From NCBI RefSeq assembly GCF_033170155.1, contig NZ_CP137079.1, forward strand, positions 2,666,001 through 2,730,000: 64,000 nt of DNA, in the 5' to 3' direction. Source of the stretch: Raineyella sp. W15-4. GTDB taxonomy: Bacteria > Actinomycetota > Actinomycetes > Propionibacteriales > Propionibacteriaceae. A program made the position numbers and the translations under genes. The notes under the pieces are model-generated. The model did no database searches. It was not told the origin of the DNA and worked only from the letters and a program-made list of their open reading frames with translations. Positions 1 through 11,157 of the stretch are shown here, in pieces (the stretch's first letter is position 1; every line of letters starts with the position of its first letter).

Positions 1-531
1 GACCTTGTCCGGATCGGCCACGTCCAGCTCGTCGACGTCGGCCGGGTGCTCGACCAGGGTGATGTGCTCGGGCGCCTCACCCGAGGTGCCCGCCACCTCC
101 TCGTGGCCGCTGTGGCCGATGAGCAGGATCTGCACCCCCTGCTGGGCGAAGCGCTTCGCCTCGTGGTGCACCTTCGTCACCAGCGGGCAGGTCGCGTCGA
201 TCGTCCGCAGCCCGCGGGACTCCGCCTCCGCCTTCACCGCCGGCGACACCCCGTGGGCGGAGAAGATCACCAGCGAGTCGTCGGGCACCTCGTCCAGTTC
301 GTCGACGAAGATCGCCCCGCGCTGGGACAGCGTCTCGACGACGTGCTTGTTGTGCACGATCTGCTTGCGGACGTAGATCGGGGCTCCGTACGTGTCCAGT
401 GCCTTCTCCACCGTCTGGACCGCGCGGTCGACGCCGGCGCAGTAGCCGCGCGGTGCCGCGACCACGACCCGCTTCGCGGCCGCCGGCTGTGGGTCGGCGG
501 GAGTGCGGTCGGACGTGGGGGGAGTCGTCAT
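1..531 (-). CDS. ispH: 4-hydroxy-3-methylbut-2-enyl diphosphate reductase, N-terminal part (runs off left edge)
   Basis: Last step of the MEP isoprenoid pathway: a cytosolic [4Fe-4S] enzyme that reduces HMBPP to IPP and DMAPP. The 177 visible codons begin at ATG 531 and contain the family hallmarks: the first cluster cysteine in [12 protein letters not shown] near residue 35, FSAHGVSP, and the second cysteine in [15 protein letters not shown] near residue 118. The third cluster cysteine and the C terminus lie outside the window. A TACACT box lies 7 bases before the ATG, so the mRNA is probably leaderless. It is divergent from xseA, whose own TAGGGT box overlaps the same short intergenic region. 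Identity is very secure; only completeness is limited by the edge. Confidence 0.95.
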   Translation of the reverse strand, partial: MTTPPTSDRTPADPQPAAAKRVVVAAPRGYCAGVDRAVQTVEKALDTYGAPIYVRKQIVHNKHVVETLSQRGAIFVDELDEVPDDSLVIFSAHGVSPAVKAEAESRGLRTIDATCPLVTKVHHEAKRFAQQGVQILLIGHSGHEEVAGTSGEAPEHITLVEHPADVDELDVADPDKV

Positions 532-569
532 GGCAGTCAGTGTAGGCGGGGCGTCGTAGGGTGAGCCTC

Positions 570-1844
570 GTGCCTGCCGACCGGAAGCTCACCTCCTCCC
601 CGGAGAACCCGCAGCCCCTGCGCACCATCGCCGGCGCGGTGCGGAACTGGGTGGAGCGACTCGGTGAGGTGTGGGTCGAGGCCCAGGTGATCGAGCTCAA
701 CCGGCACCGCAACGGCACCGGCTACCTGACCCTGCGCGATCTGACCGAGGAGGTGTCGGTCCAGGCGTCCTGCCCGGTGGCGGTGCTGGACGTGGCCGGG
801 CCGCTGACCGTCGACACCACCGTGGTGACCCGGGTCCGTCCCCGCTACTGGTACCGGAGCGGGCGGCTCACCTATGAGCTGATGGAGATCCGGCCGTCCG
901 GGGAGGGCCGGCTGCTGGCCCAGCTCGAGCAGCTCAAGCGGATGCTGCAGGCGGAGGGGCTCTTCGACCCGCTGCGCAAGAAGCCACTGCCGTTCCTGCC
1001 GCGCCGCGTCGGCCTGATCACCGGGGCCGGCTCGGCGGCCGAGCGGGATGTGCTGGAGAACATCCGCCGCCGCTGGCCGGCGGTCGTGGTGACGGTACGT
1101 CACACCCTGGTGCAGGGCCCCCAGGCGGCCGCCGGCGTGATCGCCGCGCTGGCCGACCTGGATGCGGAGCCGGAGGTCGACGTGATCGTCATCGCCCGCG
1201 GCGGCGGGTCACTGGAGGACCTGCTGCCGTTCAGCGACGAGGGACTGGTGCGGGCCGTCGCCCGGGCCGAGACCCCGGTCGTCAGCGCCATCGGTCACGA
1301 GCCGGACCAGCCGATCCTCGACCTGGTCGCCGACCTGCGGGCCTCCACCCCCACCGACGCCGCCAAGCGGGTCGTCCCGGACGCAGCCACCGAGCTCGGC
1401 CACCTCAGCACCGTCCGGACCCGTCTGGACCGGGCGGTGGAGCGGGCGGTCACGGTCCGCACCGAGCAGTTGGCCGCGCTGCGCTCCCGGCCGGTGCTGC
1501 GGGCCCCGACCGGCACCCTGGACCTGCACGCCGAGCGGCTGACGGCGCTGCGCGAGCGGGGCCTGCGGGCGGTGGAGGGTCGGCTACGCACCGAGGAGAT
1601 CGGCCTGCACCACGCCCGCCAGCGGGGGCGGGCGCTGTCGCCGCGGTCGACCCTGGAGCGCGGGTACGCCATCCTGCTCGACGCCGACGAGCGGCCGGTG
1701 ACCTCGACGGCGGAGGTCGACGAGGGGGACGGTCTCACCGCCCGGCTGGCGGACGGCAGCGTGGTGGTGCAGGTGGTGGAGATCGAGGGCCGTACGGACG
1801 AGTTCGACGACGCGGAGTTCGAGGAGGGACGGTTCGATGAGTGA
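570..1844 (+). CDS. xseA: Exodeoxyribonuclease VII large subunit
   Basis: Catalytic subunit of the bidirectional single-strand-specific exonuclease VII. About 424 aa: an N-terminal OB-fold (roughly residues 20-115), the catalytic domain with [14 protein letters not shown] and [20 protein letters not shown], a coiled region and a short C-terminal beta domain ([10 protein letters not shown]), then an acidic tail. I chose GTG 570 rather than the in-frame GTG 561, because TAGGGT at 557-562 lies 7 bases upstream and would give a leaderless transcript; 561 would sit inside that box. The gene overlaps xseB by 8 bases, which fits translational coupling of the two subunits. Confidence 0.93.
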   Translation: MPADRKLTSSPENPQPLRTIAGAVRNWVERLGEVWVEAQVIELNRHRNGTGYLTLRDLTEEVSVQASCPVAVLDVAGPLTVDTTVVTRVRPRYWYRSGRLTYELMEIRPSGEGRLLAQLEQLKRMLQAEGLFDPLRKKPLPFLPRRVGLITGAGSAAERDVLENIRRRWPAVVVTVRHTLVQGPQAAAGVIAALADLDAEPEVDVIVIARGGGSLEDLLPFSDEGLVRAVARAETPVVSAIGHEPDQPILDLVADLRASTPTDAAKRVVPDAATELGHLSTVRTRLDRAVERAVTVRTEQLAALRSRPVLRAPTGTLDLHAERLTALRERGLRAVEGRLRTEEIGLHHARQRGRALSPRSTLERGYAILLDADERPVTSTAEVDEGDGLTARLADGSVVVQVVEIEGRTDEFDDAEFEEGRFDE

Positions 1845-2076
1845 GCGCCCGGTGGGTGGACAGCAGCGGGGCGAGGAGCTGAGCTACGAGCAGGCCCGCG
1901 ACCAACTGGTGGAGATCGTGCAGAAGCTGGAGTCCGGTGGAGCGACGCTGTCGGAGTCGCTGGCGCTGTGGGAGCGTGGCGAGCAGCTCGCCGACCTCTG
2001 CCAGACCTGGCTGGACGGGGCGCGGACCCGGATCGAGGCGGCCCGCGACCGGCGACCTCCGGACGGCGGCCAGTAG
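1837..2076 (+). CDS. xseB: Exodeoxyribonuclease VII small subunit
   Basis: A 79-aa partner of XseA; several copies bind the helical arm of the large subunit. The sequence shows the usual helical hairpin ([20 protein letters not shown] and [18 protein letters not shown]) followed by a basic tail. The ATG lies inside the end of xseA (8-base overlap). The family is normally 60-85 aa, so the gene is complete. Confidence 0.92.
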   Translation: MSERPVGGQQRGEELSYEQARDQLVEIVQKLESGGATLSESLALWERGEQLADLCQTWLDGARTRIEAARDRRPPDGGQ

Positions 2077-2162
2077 GCGGCGGCCGGTCGACGGAGGCAC
2101 CAGCAGCCACCCGCGGCAGCCACCTCCAGGAGACCGGCGCACCGGCCACCCGGCCGCGGGAA

Positions 2163-2759
2163 TCAGTGCGTGCTGAGGGTAGCGACCAGCGCCTCCAGCC
2201 CCTCGTACGGCGCGTCGGCCGTCACCGCGAGGGTGTAGCCGTCCTGCCGGAGGACCAGCACCCGGGTGCGGCCGTCCGGGGAACGCCACCGCTCCCACTG
2301 CTCGCCGCCGACCGTCGAGGTGCCGTCCGGGCTGCCGTCGCGGCTGAGCCGCCGGATGACCGTGCCGGGCTCGTCGTCGGACTCGTTGACGGCGTAGTAG
2401 ATCTTCGACTGGTCGAGGCCGCCCCACAGCCATTCGTCGGAAGCCGAGACCCCGCCGCCACCACGGGTCTGACCGCCCTTGGGCACCCAGGACGCCTGGG
2501 TGACGATCCAGCCACCCTCCCCGGTCGGCAGCCCGGCGGGGGCGTAGACCGGGTACGGCGCCTCGGCCCGGGCCTGGGCCACCACCGGCGCCGGGTCGAT
2601 CGCCTGCACCGGGTAGTCGGGCAGGTTGTTGGTGTAGAGCCAGGTCAGCAGCAGGATCGGCACGATGATCACGCCCAGCGACAGGAACATGTCCCGGATC
2701 GTGGTGGGCTTCTTGATCCGCCGGGGGCGCGCCTGCGGGCTGACGGTGTGATCGGCCAT
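2163..2759 (-). CDS. DUF4245 membrane-anchored protein
   Basis: A 198-aa protein with one membrane segment near residues 27-43 (LSLGVIIVPILLLTWLYTN) after a basic cytoplasmic stretch (ARPRRIKKPTTIRD). The remaining ~150 residues should be outside the cell. The extracytoplasmic part resembles the actinobacterial DUF4245 family, whose function is not established. I start at ATG 2759; the longer open frame upstream runs antisense to the neighbouring gene. It is convergent with xseB and separated from it by 86 bases. Confidence 0.8.
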   Translation of the reverse strand: MADHTVSPQARPRRIKKPTTIRDMFLSLGVIIVPILLLTWLYTNNLPDYPVQAIDPAPVVAQARAEAPYPVYAPAGLPTGEGGWIVTQASWVPKGGQTRGGGGVSASDEWLWGGLDQSKIYYAVNESDDEPGTVIRRLSRDGSPDGTSTVGGEQWERWRSPDGRTRVLVLRQDGYTLAVTADAPYEGLEALVATLSTH

Positions 2760-2800
2760 TGCCCCATCATCACAGATCGGCTGCGCGGCGCCACCCGCGT

Positions 2801-5052
<2,252 letters not shown>

Positions 5053-5056
<4 letters not shown>

Positions 5057-6228
5057 CGGACCTCCACCGGGGCGAAGCGGCGGGGGTCGACCGCGGCGGC
5101 GGTCTCCGGCTCCAGATCGCGGCCGGCCACCAGGTCCGCCCCGAGCCGGGCGCCGAGGGCGCTGAGCAGGATGCCGTGGCGGAAATAGCCGGTGGAGACG
5201 GTCAGTCCGGGCGCCACCCGGCCGATCAGCGGGACGTCGTCGGGGGTGCCGGGTCGGGCCCGGGCGGTGACTTCCAGCAGTTCGCACTCCAGCACGCCGG
5301 GGACCAGCCGCTGCGCGTCGCGGAGCAGTCGGTGCACGCCGCCGATGCTCGGGCCGGCGAGGCCGTCCTCGCGCGAGGTTGCCCCGATCACCACGGTGCC
5401 GTCCTCGCGCGGCACCAGGTAGACGGGGCTGCCGTGGACCAGCCCGCGGACCGTCCGGGTGACCAGCGGCCGCAGCCGCTCGGGCACCCGGATCCGCAGG
5501 ATGTCGCCCCAGACCGGGCGCAGCGGCAGCTCCAGACTGTCCGGCAGCCCGGTCAGCTCGCCGGAGGCGAGTCCGGCGGCGACGAGCACCTCGTCGGCCG
5601 CCAGGGTGCTGCCGTCGGCGAGGCGTACGCCGCCCACTCGCTCCGCGGTCCACCACACTCCGTCGGCCCGCTGCCGGACGACGGTGCCGCGGTGCTCGAG
5701 CAGGTCGAACAGTGCGGCCATGATCCGACGCGGGTCGACCTGGTGATCGTCGGGGATCCGTACCGCCCCGACCACCCCCGGTCCCAGAGCGGGCTCCAGG
5801 AGCCGGGCGGTCGAGGAGGAGATCTCCCGGAGGTCCATGCCGAGCCGGCGCTGGAGGACGGCGAGATCGGCCAACGCCTGCCGGTCGGCGGCGTCGCCGG
5901 CGCAGACCAGGGTCTCGGTGCTGAGGTGTCCCACCGGGCGCCCCGCCTCGGTCGCCACCCGGGCGGCCAGCCGCGGCCAGAGCTGGGCGGCGGAGACCAT
6001 CAGCCCGTAGAGAGTGGGCTGGTCCCAGACCACCTCGGAGGCGGGTGCCAGCATCCCGGCCGCGGCGAAGCTGGCGCCCGACATCGGGGCGGGATCGCAG
6101 ACGGTGACCTCCCAGCCGGCGTCGAGAAGTTCCCAGGCCGTCGCCAGGCCGATGATGCCGGCGCCGACGACGATCACCGAGCGAGAGCGCGACCGGGAAT
6201 CGCTGGCAGTGTGCTCGACCACGAGCAT
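5053..6228 (-). CDS. thiO: Glycine oxidase ThiO
   Basis: A 391-aa FAD enzyme of the D-amino-acid oxidase fold that oxidises glycine to the imine used by ThiG. The dinucleotide-binding motif [15 protein letters not shown] lies near the N terminus; [24 protein letters not shown] and the C-terminal [16 protein letters not shown] match the family. It is the first gene after the TPP riboswitch. The ribosome binding site AGGAAAGGA directly abuts ATG 6228, so GTG 6222 two codons downstream may be the true start. Confidence 0.92.
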
Positions 6229-6229
6229 T

Positions 6230-6326
6230 CCTTTCCTACGGCGGCATGACCCGCATCAGGTTCAGCGGTCGGCACGTGGCCCTCTCAGCCCTCATCCGGT
6301 GGGCTCCCGCGGAATGTGCTCCCTAC
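6230..6326 (-). promoter_or_regulatory. TPP riboswitch (thi box) upstream of thiO-thiS-thiG-thiF
   Basis: Read on the minus strand, the segment contains the conserved TPP-aptamer blocks GGCTGAGAGGG (6281-6290) and CTGAACCTGATGCGGGTCAT (6246-6265), followed by CCGTAGGAAAG, which closes the P1 stem just before thiO. A minus-strand -10 box TATAGT (revcomp of 6325-6330) sits immediately upstream, so transcription should begin at the aptamer. By analogy, TPP binding would block expression of the four-gene operon. The divergent thiE appears to lie outside this control. Confidence 0.92.
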
Positions 6327-6335
6327 TATAGGCCC

Positions 6336-7034
6336 GTGACATCGTCGCCGACCCCCAGCGTCCCCTCCGCCCGGACCTCCCGCTCCCGCCGGCTCGCCGC
6401 GCTGGACGCGGCGCGGCTCTATCTGTGCACCGATGCCCGCACCGAGCAAGGTGACCTGGAGGCGTTCCTCCATGCGGCGTACGAGGGTGGGGTGGACATC
6501 ATCCAGCTGCGGGACAAGCGGCTCGAGGCGCGGGCGGAGATCGCGGCCCTGGAGCTGCTGGGTCGGATCGCCGCCGAGCACGGGCGGCTGTTCGCGGTGA
6601 ACGACCGGGCCGACCTCGCTCTGCTGGTCGGCGCGGACGTGTTCCATGTCGGCCAGGGCGACCTGACCACGGCGCAGGCCCGTACGATCCTCGGGCCGGA
6701 CGTGTTGGTCGGCCGCTCGACCCACAGCCTCGCCCAGGCGCGCGAGGCGGCCGAGGATCCGGGGCTGGACTACTTCTGTGTCGGGCCGGTGTGGGCCACC
6801 CCCACCAAGCCCGGCCGACCGCCGGTAGGGCTGGACCTGGTGGCCGATGCGGCAGAGATCGGGACGGCACTGCATCCGCCCAAGCCGTGGTTCGCGATCG
6901 GCGGCATCGACACCGCCCGGGTCCCGCAGTTGCGGGCCGCCGGGGCGGAGCGGATCGTCGTGGTCCGGGCGATCACACAGGCCGCGCGGCCGCGCGAGGC
7001 CGCGACGATGCTGCGGAACGCGCTGCTGGGCTGA
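6336..7034 (+). CDS. thiE: Thiamine-phosphate synthase
   Basis: Joins HMP pyrophosphate and thiazole phosphate to give thiamine monophosphate. It is a 232-aa TIM barrel with [14 protein letters not shown] (pyrophosphate-binding), [28 protein letters not shown] and [18 protein letters not shown] 6336 is preceded at 6 bases by TACTAT (6324-6329), so the transcript is probably leaderless. An upstream in-frame ATG at 6246 lies inside the antisense riboswitch and is not credible. The -10 boxes of thiE and the thiO operon overlap on opposite strands. Confidence 0.93.
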   Translation: MTSSPTPSVPSARTSRSRRLAALDAARLYLCTDARTEQGDLEAFLHAAYEGGVDIIQLRDKRLEARAEIAALELLGRIAAEHGRLFAVNDRADLALLVGADVFHVGQGDLTTAQARTILGPDVLVGRSTHSLAQAREAAEDPGLDYFCVGPVWATPTKPGRPPVGLDLVADAAEIGTALHPPKPWFAIGGIDTARVPQLRAAGAERIVVVRAITQAARPREAATMLRNALLG

Positions 7035-7075
7035 CACCCGCCGTCGACACCCGCTCAGTACCAGCCGGACACCCG

Positions 7076-7759
7076 TCAGTACCAGCCGTGGGAGGACTTG
7101 AACGCCCAAGCCTGGCACGGGGTGCCGTAGCGGTCCTTCACGTAGCCCAGGCCCCAGCGGATCTGGGTGACCGGGTTGGTGCGCCAATCGGAGCCGGCGG
7201 AGGCCATCTTCGAGCCGGGCAGGGCCTGCGGGATGCCGTACGCACCGGACGAGGGGTTGGTCGCCGCCGGGTTCCACTCCGACTCGCGCATGATGATCTG
7301 GTCGTAGCACTGGAACTGGGCGGCGCCCCAGCCGAACTCGGCCGAGGCGATCTGCTGGGCGACGGCGCGGGGAGCCCCGGAGTAGGAGCCCGATCCCCGG
7401 CCACCCGCGGACTGCGCCTGCTTGGCCGCTGCCGCGGCAGCCGCCTTGTCCGCGGCGGCCTTGGCATCGGCCACGGCCTTCGCCCGGTCGCTCAGCACCT
7501 GCTGGTTGGCGTTGATCGCGTCGGCCAACCGCTGCTGGGCGGCGACCCGGTCGAGCGCCGGGCGGTCGAGGTCGCGGGTGACCTGGTCCGCCCGGGCCGC
7601 GAGGTCGTCAGGGGTCGGGGCGGCCGTGGCGGTGGCCGGCGGGGCGGGGACCGCTTCGAGGGAGTCCTGCCGGTGCAGCACCAGGGGTGTCGCGGCGACG
7701 GCGGCCAGGACACCGGATGCGGCGGCGGTCATCAGCAGGGGGGCACGGCGTACGTTCAT
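7076..7759 (-). CDS. Secreted lytic transglycosylase-like protein
   Basis: A 227-aa exported protein: signal segment near residues 8-28, an Ala-rich coiled region (about 60-110) like the linkers of actinobacterial cell-wall hydrolases, then a C-terminal lysozyme-fold domain. IIMRESEWNPAATNPSSGAY contains the presumed catalytic Glu in the order typical of transglycosylase SLT/Rpf-like proteins, followed by GIPQALPGSKM and a C-terminal SSHGWY. It probably cleaves peptidoglycan glycan strands during growth. I prefer ATG 7759 because AGGATGAT lies just upstream; ATG 7768 would use the same bases. Confidence 0.85.
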   Translation of the reverse strand: MNVRRAPLLMTAAASGVLAAVAATPLVLHRQDSLEAVPAPPATATAAPTPDDLAARADQVTRDLDRPALDRVAAQQRLADAINANQQVLSDRAKAVADAKAAADKAAAAAAAKQAQSAGGRGSGSYSGAPRAVAQQIASAEFGWGAAQFQCYDQIIMRESEWNPAATNPSSGAYGIPQALPGSKMASAGSDWRTNPVTQIRWGLGYVKDRYGTPCQAWAFKSSHGWY

Positions 7760-7777
7760 CGTGATCATCCTGTGATA

Positions 7778-7793
7778 TTTACCGAACCGTTAT
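7778..7793 (-). promoter_or_regulatory. Possible MtrA-type box upstream of the lytic transglycosylase
   Basis: Read on the minus strand the site is ATAACGGTTCGGTAAA, two RTAA half-sites about 11 bases apart, 18 bases before the start codon. MtrA of actinobacteria recognises paired GTAAC-like half-sites upstream of rpf and other cell-wall hydrolase genes, so the match is suggestive. The second half-site is imperfect and MtrA itself is not in this window. Confidence 0.3.
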
Positions 7794-7889
7794 CAAATCG
7801 GGACGGCACGGTGTCCCCCGAGCGAACGGTTCCCCGGCCTCCCGCGGCCGCCCGGTGTCAGGCCGTCACGACTCCGATCGTGAGATCCG

Positions 7890-9200
7890 TCACAGCACCG
7901 GATCCTCCAGCAGTTCGGTGACCAGCGCGGCGATCGGCGACCGCTCGGAGCGGGTCAGCTTGACATGGGCGAACAGCGGGTGGCCCTTGAGCTTCTCGAC
8001 CACCGCCACGATGCCGTCGTGCCGGCCGACCCGCAGATTGTCACGCTGGGCCACGTCGTGGGTCAGCACCACCCGGGAGTTCTGGCCCACCCGGCTGAGC
8101 ACGGTGAGCAGGACGTTGCGCTCCAGCGACTGGGCCTCGTCGACGATGACGAAGGCGTCGTGCAGGGAGCGGCCCCGGATGTGGGTCAGTGGCAGCACCT
8201 CGAGCAGACCGCGGTCGAGCACCTCGTCGATGACGTGGCGGTGGGCGACGGCGCCGAGGGTGTCGAAGACCGCCTGCGCCCACGGCGCCATCTTCTCCCC
8301 CTCACTGCCCGGCAGGTAGCCCAGTTCCTGGCCACCGACGGCGTACAGCGGCCGGAAGACGACCACCTTCTCGTGCTGCTCGCGCTCCAGCACCGCTTCC
8401 AGGCCCGCGCACAACGCCAGCGCCGACTTGCCGGTGCCGGCCCGCCCGCCCAGCGAGACGATGCCCACGCTCGGGTCGAGCAGCAGGTCGAGAGCGACCT
8501 TCTGCTCGGCCGAACGGCCATGGATACCGAAGGCCTGCACCTCGGGGCGGACCAGCCGGACCTGCTTGCCCGGGGTGACCCGGCCGAGCGCCGAGGAGCC
8601 GCCACCGAGCAGCACCAGGCCGGTGTGGCAGGGCAGCTCGCGGGCCGCGTCGAGGTCGATCACGCCCTCCTCGTAGAGCCGGGACAGGTCGCCGGGGCCG
8701 ACCTCGACCTCGGCCATCCCGGTCCAGCCGGTGTCGGTGACCAGCTCGTTGCGGTACTCGTCGGCCTCCAGGCCGACGGCGGAGGCCTTGACCCGCAGCG
8801 GCAGGTCCTTGGAGACCAGGGTGACATCGGCCCCCTCGGCCTTGTAGTTCATCGCGACGGCGAGGATGCGCGAGTCGTTGTCGCCCAACCGGAAGCCGAC
8901 CGGCAGCCGTTCCGGATCGGTGTGGTTGAGCTCCACATGGAGCGTCCCGCCCTGCTCGTTGACCGGCACCGGGGCGTCCAGATGACCGTGGCGCACCCGC
9001 AGGTCGTCCAGGAAACGGAGTGCGGCGCGGGCGAAGTAGCCCAGTTCGGGATGGTGGCGTTTGGCCTCCAGCTCGGTGATCACCACGATCGGCACCACGA
9101 CGTTGTGCTCCTCGAATCGGGAGAGGGCCCGCGGATCACTGAGCAGAACCGAGGTGTCGATCACGTACGTACGACGCCCGGTTGAGGTGGTCTCCTGCAC
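7890..9200 (-). CDS. PhoH family protein with N-terminal PIN domain (PhoH2 type)
   Basis: About 436 aa. The N-terminal PIN nuclease domain (residues ~10-140) opens with YVIDTSVLL and carries [12 protein letters not shown] and [12 protein letters not shown], supplying the acidic metal ligands. The C-terminal PhoH ATPase has Walker [14 protein letters not shown] and Walker [10 protein letters not shown]. PhoH2 proteins are described as RNA helicase/RNases. Three starts are possible: ATG 9245, ATG 9218 and GTG 9200. I chose GTG 9200 because GGAAGGA lies 6 bases before it. The gene follows a 328-base leader containing a hairpin and a small reading frame. Confidence 0.9.
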   Translation of the reverse strand: MQETTSTGRRTYVIDTSVLLSDPRALSRFEEHNVVVPIVVITELEAKRHHPELGYFARAALRFLDDLRVRHGHLDAPVPVNEQGGTLHVELNHTDPERLPVGFRLGDNDSRILAVAMNYKAEGADVTLVSKDLPLRVKASAVGLEADEYRNELVTDTGWTGMAEVEVGPGDLSRLYEEGVIDLDAARELPCHTGLVLLGGGSSALGRVTPGKQVRLVRPEVQAFGIHGRSAEQKVALDLLLDPSVGIVSLGGRAGTGKSALALCAGLEAVLEREQHEKVVVFRPLYAVGGQELGYLPGSEGEKMAPWAQAVFDTLGAVAHRHVIDEVLDRGLLEVLPLTHIRGRSLHDAFVIVDEAQSLERNVLLTVLSRVGQNSRVVLTHDVAQRDNLRVGRHDGIVAVVEKLKGHPLFAHVKLTRSERSPIAALVTELLEDPVL

Positions 9201-9528
9201 GATGTTTCCTTCCGACATGGCCGCGCGCCAGTCACGCCCGGCCATGCAGCTACGTGGATGGCCGGAAGACGGCGGTGCCTTCGGAAAGGTCCCGCATCGA
9301 TGGTCCGCAAGGGGTCATCAATGTTCCTTCCGTACGGGTGGCTTCCCCTCCACCCGTACGAACAACCTAGCCACGGGGATCCCTGTTTCGACGATTCCGG
9401 TGGGGGCGTGGCGGGAAATTTCACCCGCCGTTAACACGGCGACCACCGGACGGTCATGGGGCCGTCACCGACCCGGGGTTGACGTCCCGACCGGCGAGAC
9501 CGGGCCGTCGACCGACCTATCCCGGCCG
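9201..9528 (-). promoter_or_regulatory. Leader between isoprenyl synthase and phoH: hairpin plus possible 22-codon reading frame
   Basis: This 328-base gap holds a perfect 11-bp inverted repeat, CGTACGGGTGG (9331-9341) and CCACCCGTACG (9350-9360), with an 8-base loop and no T tract on either side. Directly after it on the minus strand comes GAAGGA, then ATG at 9318 opening a 22-codon frame (begins [10 protein letters not shown]) that ends at TAG 9250, 49 bases before the preferred phoH start. The sequence around this ATG (GGAAGGAACATTGATG) resembles that around the phoH start (GGAAGGAAACATCGTG). No other gene is visible in the gap. Confidence 0.4.
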
Positions 9529-10338
9529 TCAGCGGCCGTAGCGACGTTCTCGCTGGGCGTACGACCGCAGGGCGCGGATGAAGTCGACCTTGCGGAAGTC
9601 CGGCCACAGCGCCTCGCAGAAGTAGAACTCGCTGTGCGCCGACTGCCACATCAGGAACCCCGACAGCCGTTGTTCCCCCGAGGTGCGGATGATCAGGTCC
9701 GGGTCCGGCTGCCCGGCCGTGTAGAGGTGCTCGCCGATCTCGTCGATGTCGAGGGTCTCGGCGACGTCCTGGATCGTCCGGCCCTCGGCGGCCTTCTCCC
9801 GCAGCAGGTCGCGGACCGCGTCACGCAGTTCATGGCGCCCCCCGTACGACACGGCGACGTTGATGTGCATGCCGTCGGAGTCCGCGGTGGCCCGCTCGAC
9901 CGCCCGCAGCCGCTCGGCCACCGGGCAGGGCAGCAGGTCGAGCGCCCCCACCGGCTGCACCCGCCACCGCCCGGTGGCTGCCATCCCCTCCACCAGGTCG
10001 GCGATCACCTCCAACAGTGGTTCCAGCTCCTCGGACACCGCGCGGCGCAGGTTGTCGGTCGACAGCACCCACAGGGTGACGATCGGGATCCCGAGCTCGT
10101 CGCACCACTCGACGAACTCCTTCAGCTTGCCGGCCCCCGCCCGGTAGCCGGTGACCAGCGGCTGGCCGGGCGCGTTCGCCCTAGCCCAGCGCCGGTTGCC
10201 GTCGGCCAGCACGGCCACGTGCTGCGGGAGGGCGACCGGATCGAGCTCCGCCGTCAGCCGGTGCTCATAGGTCGAGTACAGCAGGGTGGCGGGGTGCAGT
10301 CGGTCGATCAGCTCGCGGAGGCTGTCGAGTCGGGACAT
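9529..10338 (-). CDS. Short-chain Z-isoprenyl diphosphate synthase (UppS/cis-prenyltransferase family)
   Basis: A 269-aa cis-prenyltransferase that condenses IPP onto allylic diphosphates; mycobacterial relatives of this size make Z,E-farnesyl diphosphate for decaprenyl lipid carriers. Motifs are AVLADGNRRWAR (catalytic Asp and substrate loop), VLSTDNLRR, NVAVSYGGRHEL, and DPDLIIRTSGEQRLSGFLMW followed by SEFYFCEALWPDFR. A TACCCT box lies 6 bases before ATG 10338, suggesting a leaderless mRNA. The hemolysin III gene diverges upstream, as for Rv1086/Rv1085c. Chain length cannot be read from sequence alone. Confidence 0.92.
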   Translation of the reverse strand: MSRLDSLRELIDRLHPATLLYSTYEHRLTAELDPVALPQHVAVLADGNRRWARANAPGQPLVTGYRAGAGKLKEFVEWCDELGIPIVTLWVLSTDNLRRAVSEELEPLLEVIADLVEGMAATGRWRVQPVGALDLLPCPVAERLRAVERATADSDGMHINVAVSYGGRHELRDAVRDLLREKAAEGRTIQDVAETLDIDEIGEHLYTAGQPDPDLIIRTSGEQRLSGFLMWQSAHSEFYFCEALWPDFRKVDFIRALRSYAQRERRYGR

Positions 10339-10405
10339 GGGTCAAGGGTAACGAGGTCCACTCCGCGGGCCGCTTCGGATCCGGCCCCCAGCCGACTAGA
10401 GTAAC

Positions 10406-10434
10406 TTACGAATCCGTAGCTTACGGATCCGTAA
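10406..10434. promoter_or_regulatory. Two adjacent palindromes, likely repressor operator of the hemolysin III gene
   Basis: TTACGAATCCGTAG (10406-10419) and the perfect palindrome TTACGGATCCGTAA (10421-10434) lie 15 bases apart centre to centre, just downstream of a TAGAGT -10 box (10397-10402). This is the arrangement expected for a dimeric repressor, for example of the TetR class. The ribosome binding site CAGGAGG follows before ATG 10452. The cognate regulator is not identifiable here. Confidence 0.55.
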
Positions 10435-10451
10435 CCTCCAGGAGGCGTCCG

Positions 10452-11126
10452 ATGCCAGGACCACGACTGACCCGGCCCGCCGGCTTCGCCGGCCCGGTGA
10501 AGCCCAGGGCCCGGGGGTGGATCCACACCGCGATGGCGCCGCTGATGCTGCTCACCGGCATCGGCCTGATGATCTGGGCGCCGGACCTGCCGCTGCGCGC
10601 GGCCGTCGCGGTGTACCTGCTCTCCGCCCTCGAGCTGTTCGGCTGTTCCGCCCTCTACCACCGGTTCTACTGGGGCCCCGGCGCCACCGCGGTACTGCGC
10701 CGGCTGGATCACTCCAACATCTTCGTCTTCATCGCCGGCACCTACACCCCGCTCGCCGTGGCGATGCTGCACGGCGCCGACCGGATCGTGTTGCTGTCCG
10801 TGGTCTGGGGGACGGCGGTGCTCGGGGTGCTGTTCCGGGTCTTCTGGCTCACCGCGCCGCGCTGGCTCTACACCCTGCTGTACATCGTGATGGGCTGGAC
10901 CGCCGTCTGGTGGCTGCCGACGTTCTGGCGGGTCGGTGGCCCCGGCGTGGTCGTCCTGCTGCTCGCCGGCGGCCTGGTCTACACGGCGGGCGCGGTGGTC
11001 TACGCCCGGAAGTCGCCCGACCCCAGCCCCACCTGGTTCGGGTACCACGAGATCTTCCATGCGGCCACCGCGGTAGCCGCGATCTGTCACGCGGTGGCGA
11101 TCGGTCTGGCGATCGGCCGGGTCTGA
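10452..11126 (+). CDS. Hemolysin III / TrhA-type seven-helix membrane protein (PAQR family)
   Basis: A 224-aa integral membrane protein with seven hydrophobic segments. Family motifs include SALYHRFYWG, LRRLDHSNIFVFIAGTYTP and, near the C terminus, WFGYHEIFHAATAVAAICHA, giving the conserved His, Asp and Ser residues of PAQR hydrolase-like proteins. The bacterial family is linked to membrane-fluidity homeostasis; haemolytic activity is historical naming. The start has the RBS CAGGAGG and two palindromic operators upstream. It diverges from the isoprenyl synthase gene. Confidence 0.88.
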   Translation: MPGPRLTRPAGFAGPVKPRARGWIHTAMAPLMLLTGIGLMIWAPDLPLRAAVAVYLLSALELFGCSALYHRFYWGPGATAVLRRLDHSNIFVFIAGTYTPLAVAMLHGADRIVLLSVVWGTAVLGVLFRVFWLTAPRWLYTLLYIVMGWTAVWWLPTFWRVGGPGVVVLLLAGGLVYTAGAVVYARKSPDPSPTWFGYHEIFHAATAVAAICHAVAIGLAIGRV

Positions 11127-11157
11127 GTCCGGCCCCTGGACCGGTCGGCGTCCTGGG

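Noticed and set aside
6246-6335. N-terminal extension of ThiE to ATG 6246
   Set aside because: It would be encoded antisense to the conserved TPP aptamer, and a -10 box lies directly before GTG 6336.
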